From Phoronis australis (Eukaryota; Phoronida; Phoronidae), in the NCBI GenBank assembly GCA_002633005.1, contig NMRA01000838.1, positions 48,196 to 112,195 on the forward strand: DNA of 64,000 nt, written 5' to 3'. Shown piece after piece: positions 11,264-64,000 of this stretch (its first letter is position 1; the number at the start of each line of letters is the position of its first letter). The position numbers and the translations under genes were made by a program. The notes under the pieces are model-generated. The model saw only the letters and a program-made list of their open reading frames with translations. It made no database searches and was not told the DNA's origin.

Positions 11264-14200
11264 CTAAAAATCAAAACAGTGACGATTACTCAGCAAGCTG
11301 ATCATTCAAAATTAACACGTTTATGGTCATTATCTTAGGTGCACTCCACAGCTATAAGAAAATCAAGTCCAGCTGTGAGAATTTGTCATGAGATGGACAC
11401 TACATCCGCTTTGACGACACCTGGAGATGTTTTCCCAATTAAAACTGAGGAAATTAGGCTGGGCTTGTGACTATTGATCTCTCGAATGCCATACGTCAAA
11501 TATGTCTGCATCACAAACAGTAATGTGACACATTATAGTAATTTGTGATATCTCGAAATGAGCACCTTGCTGGAGACGATGTTCCGTCTTAACTTACCTT
11601 TGGTAAGGCCCTGGGTTCGCCACCATCGATGATAAGAATAATATTAGTTTTCAATCATTTCCTAAAATGACGTTTAATTTCTTGCTAGTAGCGGCGAAGG
11701 GAGGCATGATACCGTGGACACGACGCAAATTACAGGTATAAATTATACACTAAGACGTAGGTCAATCATTAAACAACATTGATCGAGTGACTACTTTTCC
11801 AATTGATTTCGTAGTACGTAGTTGAATCACATATGTACTTGGCAAAACACTACTGAGAGATAAAGGTAGCGTGTGTCGGTATTTGAAAGTTTTTTTATAG
11901 ACATAGATACAGGTATAACAAAATACGCAAGGGCTGAATTACTGAACATTGTTTTTTGTCACGTGGTGTTTGAAGATGCATGCGCAACCATTTAGAGTAG
12001 TCAAATCAATGGGTCGTGGTTTAAAACAGGAAAACATCGCTTGTTGGTGTTCACCGATATGACGTCACCACGCCGTGTACTGCCACTCCTGACATCACTG
12101 CACTAATTAATGTTAAAGGGCAGTTACTTCTCAGACTACATAGGAACTTCATAATAATTCACCAAAAAAAACTTGATTCATATCACTCATTTCCATGATT
12201 CTATGTTAATGCTATGATGCTATAAACGGTTAACAGGAATTCCTACTAAACTACTGGATATAATTTTCAATGCAAGGTTTTTCGTCATTTGTGAATGATA
12301 GGTTGACTATTCATCATCAGCCTGATAAGAATTCAAATTGACCGAAAAAGGGGTGTACGCATCGGATAAAATGCTCATTACAAATCACAAAAACTGTGTT
12401 TCTAATATCCCCATACCACGATAAATATTTATTGTATACAGGAAGAATGTCAAAAGGCCATCGGAGTTTGACAAGGGTTGCCTAACTTCTTATCAGTCGC
12501 ACGTGCGCTATCCATGTTAATACGTGTAAAATCAAATGCTATCATGGCGAGGAAATTTTAAGACCATTTTTTGCAATTAATCGGTTTATTTCATGATGTC
12601 TATGCTTGGGCTTTAAGAAGGAAGGAAATGACATAGATTCGGGATGTGTTCTTCATTGTCACCATTCTGCATTGTAGTGTTCTAGGCGCGCCCATCATGG
12701 ATATCCTAAATCAATGAGGCAAAGAAAAACGCAGGATCCATGTTTAATAGCAGGCCGAATAAACAAGAGGTCAAAGTCCGCGTGTATGTACTGGCTTAAA
12801 GTTGTAGTTGAGAGCAGTGCAAACATTGTTTTGTTTAACTTCGATTTCCTTATGGCACTAATAGTTATTGATCCTAAAACCACTATTCAGGGCTATTTTC
12901 TGTATGAAAAATATTAAACGTTCAGGAGATAGTATACAGAGCATTAATTTGCTTATTATTTCATGTGTTATTCTACAGAATTATGAGCTGGCGGAATTTA
13001 TCCGAGTACTAACTTTCGTGCGCGTGAAATCACTGTGGTTACTGCACTAATATCAAACTCATTTCGAGAAAAACAGGTACTATTCCTGTCAACTTATAAC
13101 AACGTTCTATATATGCAGGAACATTCCAAACGCGTGTGCACGTGCGCATATCCGTATGCACATGCACATTTTGCAAAATGATTACTAGGGTTGCAAAGAA
13201 CTGACATAGCGCTTGTCTGTGTGACCATGTGCACGGCCCATAAAATGGCACTCGGTGACAAGCCATAAAGAACCGTCAGTTCCCTCGAAACCATGCTGAA
13301 ATCATTTCCCATTTGACTAGGGAAACGTTTCAGATCAATTTCATAACAGTAACTGATCTAAATCGAAATATGATGTTTATGACTGAAAGCGGGTTTAGTG
13401 CATCTTTAAACAAAAACCCACAAAGCCTTCCAGCCACTTTTAGAGCTAATTGTTTCTTTGTTGTTTTCAGTGGCCTTTACTCGTGCTTTGTTAAAAAATT
13501 GTAAGCGTAAGCCAATTGCAGCTCAAGCGTTTTCGATGCTTTCTAAGTTAGACATCGAACCGTTCCCATAGTGGTCATTAAAATAAGTATCTGACCATTC
13601 ACGGGCCCGTTTGAATTACTATCAAGCTCAAGATATTTGATAACCGTTTTTGCAAAACGCATGGTCCAACTTTGTCTGATCCATTGATTGATTTCGATGA
13701 CGTCAACGTTCAACATCTTAGCAAGACTAATGAGCGGACTCAAACGTCATTAACTACCTGAACACACTATCAACAAAACAAGTCTGATGGGTTCTTATTA
13801 ATTAACCTTTTTATTACTTGCACTGCAACAGGTGACGCTGGTGGAGGATAGTGCTGCTTCGTGTTAATCACTTCACATGCACGCATCCAATCTTAAATGA
13901 GGTGGTGTCAAATGAGAAATGCGAAATAAAATGCATAGGAGCGTTTGAACACAAAATAAAGACAATACGATTGTAGTTGTTTTTAGTCTACATTCAAATG
14001 TTTTAATCGTATCTCCACCGTCCATTTGATACAGGTTTATAGAAATCAAGCTATTAATGACAACTGAGTTTACTGAAACGAGATAATTCTAAACAATTTG
14101 ACAGTTTTGCGGCAAAAAGTCCCTCTTCATGAGTCTTTATGACTAGAGATTGACAGTCCTCACGAAGACGAATCTTGTCGCTAAGTTAAAACTTAAAAGG

Positions 14201-16435
14201 GTTGATTAAATTAGCTTCTTCATTCAGAACTAGTTTTCTTTGAATGCCCTTCTCCCCTCCAGGTCATTATAAACTCCAATAATGAGTTCACTCAAGCGGA
14301 TATAAATTTCCTAGACCCCGGTCAGCTTCTCAGCACGTTCTACTTTTTCATAATGAGCAATGTCGACTACCAACCAATGTGTATTAAGACAACTTACAGG
14401 TGATCTTCACGCTGTGTCGACAATTCGTCAACACCGACAATTTTACTCATCTCATTCGTGACGTGCACGTGCACTCCCATTCCGTTCCACTGTTACTCAC
14501 CAGCGCTCTCATGCCCGCCATCCATGCCGTGTCAGGAAGTTTTCAGTTGTCATACCTTAGTCCAATGTAGGCTGTACGAAATCCCAGCCATTATTAACTA
14601 ATCGTCTGCCTAAGCCATCCTGTCTGGTTTTAACAAATCAATTGAACCCGATTGACGCCGGATATTTACAGCTCCCTTCTAAAACAATCCATCAACTCAC
14701 TTTAGCCATTTTTTACTGTTTAGCGATAACATGGCATACAATAGTGTTGAATTGGTATTTGCTGCGATTACAATAATTTGTTGACGAGGTTGAGCTCATA
14801 CAAAATGCCTTTATAAAGCCTTGTTGATAACTAGTCAAACAAACACTTACCAACAGAGGAATTTTATTCAGCACCTCTTTTCATACATTTGTTCCCGATC
14901 AGTGAAACGGCAGTTATCAAAGAACCTAATAGGCGTACAATTTACGTCTTTCAAAACGCATATACGCATGAAACCCAAACTCGGGTTTACGTAAGCCAAA
15001 TCTTCAAAATTTGCTGATCAGATTTAAGGAGCCGTCTGTAAATAAACACTGTTCGTTCTGTAAATATGCCACCTCAGTTTTGGCAAACAGACACGATGGT
15101 AATATATAAAGAATATCTTGCCAGTGTAAACAGGGTATAATGCAGACAACGGCTCATCTGAAACAGTCTCCCAGGTGTTGTTTGGGGTGTGTAAAATGAC
15201 CTACGGTCAAGCACCCCGCTGTTATCCAGCTGACAGCTTGTTGTGCGACATATAGACCCCGTTCATAGATTCGTCCGTTTTTGTTTTGTTTCGTTTTGTT
15301 TTTTGTATAGGCTACGACTGCGCGTACGACGCGAGAATTCGAATCGGACCACGCTCATTCGATGCAATATTTCGTCACGCGACGTAATTATGTACATGTA
15401 GGCCTAATGTACACGACAACGTCACACGGAAATGGACGAACTTATTATCGAACGAGCTTGAATTGGAGCACTTGACTCTACAGTCTTGTTCATAGCAAAA
15501 AATGAGTATGTAAAACAGAGTTTTCATTTTGAGTAAGGCTAAATGATTAATGTCCATGACATTGAAAATTGAATGCAGGGTTACACAACGAGAATGTCCT
15601 CCATTCTCGAAGATTTTTGTTTATGTGCGCTTGGCTATATTAAAAACTAGTCAATCTGAGATTTTCTTAAAATTTTCGTTTAGTTCAGTCATACGAAGGA
15701 AGATAATTTTCATTAATTTTCCAAAATTACTATGGCTGCATAAACACAAAGCATTTCTTTTAAGTACAAAACAAATTTAAAATCAAACAGGTGACTTAAA
15801 GCGTTTTACTAGAAGATCCATACAGTGTTAACTAAAGCCAAGTGTAACTAAAAACGTTATTTCTGCGGTTCCACCCTAATACAAACCAAAAGAATTGTTT
15901 TCACACGTGGCCTGCGCCGCTTTGGGATTCAAGCCCCTATATTTTAATGCATGAAGAGTTTCAGAAATTAGTGATTAGGGTCATCGATAGAATGATACAA
16001 GGTTTAAAAATGCAACATGCTGCGTAACTCAATATTATATCTAAACAAGGTCAGATGTACTAGAAGCGATAAAATATAAATTGCAAAGCCTGGAAACTCG
16101 TTGTAAGATTTTCCCGACTTTGCTGATTCCTTCTATTTGAACAGGAGTCGTTCATTTTGCATGCGCGCTCTAGGTAGTGGACCTAATACTGGTTGGCGAC
16201 TTTGTTGTGACAAGCTTCGAAGGAATGTAGGTCTAACAATGATTTAGCTATGTCCGACTAAGGAATACAAGAAAAACAATCTAGTCATAACAGAAATATT
16301 CTATAAATGACAGCTTAAAATATTTGTTACCTTAAACTGGTTCGCTTCCGTTTCCAAAACTGTATCCCTCTGTCCTCCCGTTAGCTGCTCATAGACAATT
16401 TTTGAAACCTTTAAAGAAGCTTCACTTTCCGCCAT
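10145..16435 (-). CDS. Disordered, basic Ser/Pro/Arg-rich protein with PP1-docking motif (407 aa, two coding exons)
   Basis: Exons are 16331-16435 (35 codons, ending AAG before GTAACA) and 10145-11263 (372 codons, after TGATTTTTAG). Both junctions are phase 0. The protein starts MAESEASLKVSKIVYEQLTG. Residues about 60-265 are low complexity, with many SP, RSP and SPR sites typical of proline-directed kinase targets. Residues about 275-320 look the most folded (DGVRQYIDFCIKTYSPQLDR, then KVTMKIVPEGSDEFQKIL). They are followed by an acidic run of Asp/Glu and a C-terminal RVHF at about 374-377. RVHF fits the RVxF consensus by which regulatory subunits bind protein phosphatase 1, and the flanking Ser/Thr would allow phospho-control. 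I do not recognise an orthologue. A role as a PP1-interacting or scaffold protein is inference. The 5.1-kb intron holds no other exon I could support. Confidence 0.65.
11264..16330 (-). other. 5.1-kb intron of the 407-aa protein gene
   Basis: AT-rich, with only short open frames on both strands that lack similarity or plausible splice pairs. No repeat array or mobile element ends were recognised. Confidence 0.5.
16331..16435 (-). CDS. Exon 1 (start) of the 407-aa protein gene
   Basis: ATG at 16433-16435 lies in AAAATGGCGG, a good start context that also matches the YY1-site pattern often seen over start codons. It encodes 35 residues and ends at a consensus donor (AAG then GTAACA). Confidence 0.65.
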
Positions 16436-16476
16436 TTTAGTCGAACGGACGTCAGTTGCTACCGTCACTCAGCGCG

Positions 16477-16486
16477 TATATTATAT
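16477..16486 (-). promoter_or_regulatory. Possible TATA-like core promoter element
   Basis: ATATAATATA on the minus strand, 42-51 bases before the start codon at 16435, between GC-rich flanks. If used, the 5' UTR would be very short. A TGACGTC (CRE-like) lies between it and the ATG. Sequence evidence only. Confidence 0.25.
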
Positions 16487-17939
16487 GGCGTAAAGTGGAT
16501 GCTTCATATGTTTTCATCCAGCAGCTCAAAGTTCACGAATCTACTTCGTATATGATATATTTGTATGGCTACTTAACACCACCTCGATATGAATAAGATA
16601 TGTGTTTATTGTTTTCTTAAGCACTGGAGTGCCGATCGATGCAAGTGTCATGTACAGTCTTGCAGCAGCAATGGTCTTTGAATCGACCTCGTCTCTTTGT
16701 TTTCCGTTGCTCACGCATACCGCTCTATCAAAGTGAAATGTGTGGGATTGAATCGGAAACCTCGTCCCGAGGACTGTCATCTTTTCGGGAAACCCGCAAA
16801 TTTGAAATGTGGGATTTCAATTGCAATATTAAAGTTCCCACGTAGTATGTCCAGCCTTGATCTTTACTAGTACAATCAGCCCCCGCCACGAAATTTTCCC
16901 GAGGGGGTGTAAAAGTAAATTGCTGAAAATGAAAATTAAGCATTCTGAATAAGAATATTCTACCACCAAAATGAATGCGGACTTTGAAATTATATCTGGA
17001 TTGGCTAACCAACCATTAACCTGTTCGCACACGAGTGCGAATTTGTACCTGAGCTTCGTGTGTATTTTTGTGGTCTGTTGGAAACTAATCAAGTGGTTAC
17101 GTAGTTTGAAAATTGTTGATTTTCCGTTTTGTAATATCGCGCCTTAGCAAACTTCACAATAGCGTCATACTAAACAATAGGCTAACCCAAATATAGACAT
17201 TTTGTGTGACTTAATTCAAACGGCAGTTTTGAGTTTATGAAAGAACGAAGTTCTTGTCTCAGATTGTTCCCATCAATAGAACATATTTCACAATGCGCCA
17301 CCTAGTGAAATACAGTAGGAATTCTATGAGCTGGGTAATCGTGATTTTGAATTTGGCGCGCTTTTGAGGTCAAATTACGTGTATTTGTATGTGTACGTGA
17401 CAATGTTTGCACCAAAATACCTCAAAAAAAAAAAAAACGAAATGGATCACCCCTTATAAACTGCTCTCAGCTTTTATAGCTGAAAGGAGACTATTTGATT
17501 CATGAGAAACAGCGAAGGTTCCGAGCGGGAAGTAATTTGGGAAAATACAAGGTCTGTTTATGATACAGTGGAAAATAATGTCCTTGGTCTTGTTATGATG
17601 GTCTACTTAGGAAGAGCATTGGATTTTTTGTCGTGAAAACATATCCATAATACATTTTAATTTCGGGCAAGATATACAAACGGGGATACATATTCTACAT
17701 CGGGGTTCGCGAGCTTGTATATTACAAAACGGAATGTCCTCAAGGTCTTTCAAGGTGTTAATTTTAATTATCAACTGCTCTGGTATAACTCTTCGATTAG
17801 AATGAACAAAAAGTCGACGTTTGTTTATCATGGAGTGATAGAGGAGTAAGACTTGACTATGTAATACTGGATTATGACGGATTTTTTTTAGATTACTAAA
17901 CATAAAAAGTTTTCCTCTAGACCTATGATAACAAATTTT
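16487..17939. other. Intergenic region upstream of the 407-aa gene
   Basis: Short open frames on both strands (for example 16541-17092 and 17607-17903 minus) have no recognised similarity. An A-run lies near 17426. Nothing further is supported. Confidence 0.35.
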
Positions 17940-18640
17940 AATTGACTTAGAAAAGCGGCACTGTCTGCCTGGGTCGGTGAGAGAAATTCAAATATTAGTG
18001 TTGTATTACGTTTACCACATTTCCGGGAGTGTTTTAACAAACAACACAAATAAGAAAGAATGTAGAACAGTGCATGACACGTTTATTCGAAATATGAGAA
18101 CAAAACCGATAGCACAGGATAAATTGATTCCTCAGATTCGTAATCAATTGAACACGAGTTAGGAAACAATGCACTTAAATACGTTTGATTTTTTTCCATG
18201 TTAAAATAGAATAATTTCAGTATCGAGTAGTTCATAGAATGTTATGTCTAAGTTCATATCTTCAAACAATAGGCGTCTCGGAGTCTTCTGCTTGTACATT
18301 GTGTAAACAAATCTCAGAAACTTTTTTTCATTTATTTTTGTATTGTGAATTAACTAGAGCTTTTAGGGAAGATGTTTTCAAGCGTTGTTCCAATGACAGT
18401 GGTCGGAAACAGTGATGAACGGTGGTGATCCTTTTGGAATTAACTATTTGTATATTCATCAAGAAATGTAATTTTTATTCTAGCAAAGTATCGCATATAC
18501 CGTTGAAGACCATTGACGTAAGACGTGTGCCCCCGCTTCCTAAGCCAGTGAAGATTGAGGGCGCTTGTATGCTTTTGCGAATATTTTAAAACAGTTACTC
18601 TGTACCACAGAGAAATATATTTTTAGTAAAGACANTTGAG
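17940..18640 (+). pseudogene. 3' remnant of a non-LTR retrotransposon ORF2
   Basis: Frames broken by stops and shifts contain NMRTKPIAQDKLIPQIRNQL and then a Cys-His cluster reading CTLCKQISETFFHLFLYCEL. This is the layout of the C-terminal zinc-finger region after the reverse transcriptase in LINE-type elements (C-x2-C...ET..HLF..C). An alanine-phenylalanine-arginine tail (AFREDVF) follows. The RT core itself is missing. The clade was not determined. An unknown base lies at 18635. Confidence 0.45.
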
Positions 18641-20328
18641 ATTTCATCTCAAAAATTTATGTCCAAAGAAACTTGGTCATATTATTAATACCATTGTTTT
18701 GCTATGAATGTACCTTTCTTTTTCACCATATTTTACTAAAAGATATGGTCATGTGACCCAATTAATGGCTGTTTGGTGTGAAAAAAGTTGAATTCTACAC
18801 ACATTCCACATTCAGAAAATACATACATTTACTGTGAGTTAAATTAATGAGTTTTGCAGATTTTTGAGTAAATGCAAAGACTAGCCGATAAGGACCTACG
18901 TATCAGACTGAGTAAAACAGTTTCATGAAAATTACAGGCCATGAATGTAAATTTTACGCTGCCTAAAAATGACTGATCTTGAACATTGGATTAGGATCTA
19001 CCCTCCCTTGCGATGAACAGCTACGATTACAATGAACAGCGGCTGATTTTGCAGTCCCACAATTTGAAGAACGGAGAAATGCACTAATGCCACTACTGAT
19101 ACTGCATCACTTTTAAATTGCATACATAAACAGTACAGAGAGGTATTGTATTACTGCAGGTCTATTTCTTTTGACTGAAGTCATTCAAGATGCAAATGAC
19201 AAAACCTACCTTGGTTTATAACAATTCTCATTATAATGTCCATATTTCACAGGTACCTTGAAGTACATTATAACGAGGTTCAACTACAGTAGTTGCAAAA
19301 CTACTTTTTGCATGATGTAAAGAGCTACACAGAATGACCTCATCAACCCACTATGTACTAACTAATGCAGCACAATGCATCCAAAGAAAATCACAGGTCA
19401 GTCATCCCATAAAAGAACAGATGCATATTAGATTTCGTGTAAAGCGCTACCTGTTTTGTGCTTATAATACCTATTAATGGAAAGCAAAGATGACCTATCC
19501 CCGGAGCTATGTAACTGTGTTAACCTTTAAACAGTTGGATAGCATTAAAAAATGGCGTCCAATTATCTACAATTCAGTCAGAAATAACCACCACATCTAC
19601 AAACCGGAAAGATGGGACCAAGGTGAATAACATAAACAACCCAGTTCAAAAGAAGGCTTTCGCAATGCAATGAGGTCTGATTGTGTAATTACTTTATGAT
19701 AATATACTGACCCCTGCCTCATGATAAGGTAATCAGAATTTTGTTAAAACATCTCAAACACGTTTCTATTCACTGTAAAAAATTCTTTTCAGAAACTCAA
19801 GAATTTTCCCCTATGCCTACCCCACATATTAAAATCTATATTCAGTACCTTGCTACCCAGGCAGATGCAGCAGCAGTCATGGGTATCATGTGATCAGTCA
19901 GCAATGCATTAGGCGTCTCTCACTGGTAATGTTATTGAGGCAAAATTACTACACAGCTAATATACACAAGGAGTCCAACTCAACTGAAATTTTGAGCAGA
20001 TATTACATCTCTGCAGTTGCTTTGTTCATGCACAGTTTCAATAAATTACAACACTGAGAACAATTCTCAGAATGTCATCCACACCTCGGAAATGTTTAAA
20101 TGCACAGATGTCAGAACATGTTCACACAGTCAAATCACTTCAATGGTCATGGATCACAGACATCTGTTCACATTGCCAAATCACTTCAATAGTCACGGAT
20201 CACAGACATCTGTTCACACGTCTGCTAAATCACTTCAATGGTCATGGATCACAGACATCTGTTCACACTGCCAAATCACTTCAATGGTCATGGATCACAG
20301 ACATCAATAACGTCATACACATTATTTG
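18641..20328. other. Region 3' of the BIG gene, likely UTR plus intergenic
   Basis: Lies downstream of the BIG stop codon on the minus strand. It probably contains the 3' UTR, but I could not choose a polyadenylation site with confidence. Apart from the tandem repeat at 20121-20305, no feature stands out. Confidence 0.35.
20121..20305. repeat. 47-bp tandem repeat, about 4 copies, in BIG 3' flank
   Basis: Copies begin near 20130, 20177, 20225 and 20272, each reading AAATCACTTCAAT followed by a GGATCACAGACATC block. Copies differ by a few bases. Because the array lies just past the stop of the last BIG exon it may be transcribed in the 3' UTR. Confidence 0.85.
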
Positions 20329-20415
20329 TGGTCACTGTGCCATAACTCCAGAGGTCCGGCATGCAAGAAGAACTTGCACAGGATTGACCACAGCTCCACC
20401 TTCAGTACACCTTAC
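20329..20415 (-). pseudogene. Degenerate second copy of the BIG last-exon end
   Basis: On the minus strand this repeats 20419-20505 with about 90-bp spacing. The exon text SILRKFFLRVGP reappears as SILCKFFLHAGP, followed by a decayed equivalent of the C-terminal tail. It lies after the functional stop, so it is non-coding sequence in the 3' UTR. Confidence 0.75.
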
Positions 20416-20421
20416 ATGTGG

Positions 20422-63401
<42,980 letters not shown>

Positions 63402-64000
63402 CCCGAATGATCATAATCTTATCAAAGTTGACTAAAAACCTGCAAATTAAAAGTCAAATGTCAAGGTCATCAAATCTGAAGCACTTAAAGTACGTGTGAG
63501 TGTGCACCACTTCTCATTACCAGCCTTACCCTTCTATGGCACAACACATGATGACCATGAATTGAAGACAAGTTTTCAAAAATGAAATGAGAACACAGCC
63601 GAGATTCATTACAAATTTACCGCATTCGCCGTAATAACCGCCCAGGGCACTTAGAAAAGTTCGTTTCAGGGGAGTCGCTTGAAACCCAGTCTCCGAAATG
63701 GGTGAAATCAGAAGCTAAGATTTATTACGGTAAAGTCGCGTGATTTTCGGACACTGAAAATTAATTACAAGAGAAAAAAATCATTCTTGGACGAATCTCG
63801 CGAAATATCATTTTGTGGTGTCCGAATTTGGCGGACCTCCAAATTTGGGTTTCCGCTAGTGTCCGAATTTCGTGGGTGTACATTATTTCGATGAGCGGTC
63901 GTAGTATCAACAATGCTGGCTCGGTCATTTGATAGCAGTATAATTGCAGGTAAATGAGACTCAAATGGTCTGAGCGATTAATTTTTGAAAATCTGGCTTT
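63402..64000 (-). promoter_or_regulatory. 5' UTR and probable promoter side of the BIG gene
   Basis: An AATTTGCAG acceptor at 63440-63442 suggests a spliced 5' UTR. A possible donor (GCG then GTAAAT) lies at 63619-63620, so a non-coding first exon could begin upstream of 63621. No TATA box or clear CpG cluster could be assigned. The open frame at 63761-63964 looks like chance. Confidence 0.3.

Overview
This is a metazoan nuclear genomic segment. It is AT-rich, intron-rich, and carries decayed transposons and minisatellites. The gene content (a full BIG-type ARF-GEF, a melatonin-receptor-like GPCR) points to a marine invertebrate. Many introns carry minisatellites built from the neighbouring exon-intron junction. 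I recall such 'mirage' minisatellites from amphioxus genes, so a cephalochordate is my best guess, but this is unproven. Single unknown bases lie at 18635 and 49121.

Layout. 1-1862 (+): the last two coding exons of a gene that starts left of the window; I do not recognise the product. 1863-8071: mobile-element territory. It holds a short inverted-repeat element (about 2838-3413), a 4-kb DNA transposon with terminal inverted repeats and a broken ORF (about 3872-7905), and a hairpin with perfect 50-bp arms (7928-8071). 10145-16435 (-): a two-exon gene for a 407-residue, basic, Ser/Pro-rich, probably disordered protein with an RVxF-type PP1-docking motif. 17940-18640 (+): a remnant of a non-LTR retrotransposon.

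20422-63401 (-): one gene fills two thirds of the window. By splice-site reading and recall of the human protein I placed 36 coding exons. All phases agree and give an intact frame of 5274 nt (1757 aa). It is the orthologue of ARFGEF1/ARFGEF2 (BIG1/BIG2), the trans-Golgi/endosome exchange factor that activates class I ARFs. DCB, HUS, Sec7 (with its catalytic Glu) and C-terminal HDS regions are all present.

In the 7.3-kb intron between its exons 26 and 27 sits an opposite-strand gene with a single coding exon for a rhodopsin-class GPCR (37947-38921, 324 aa). The most unusual property of the window is that at least nine exon borders of the BIG gene have been tandemly copied, splice site included, into the adjoining intron. 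This leaves arrays of decoy splice sites and degenerate partial exons.
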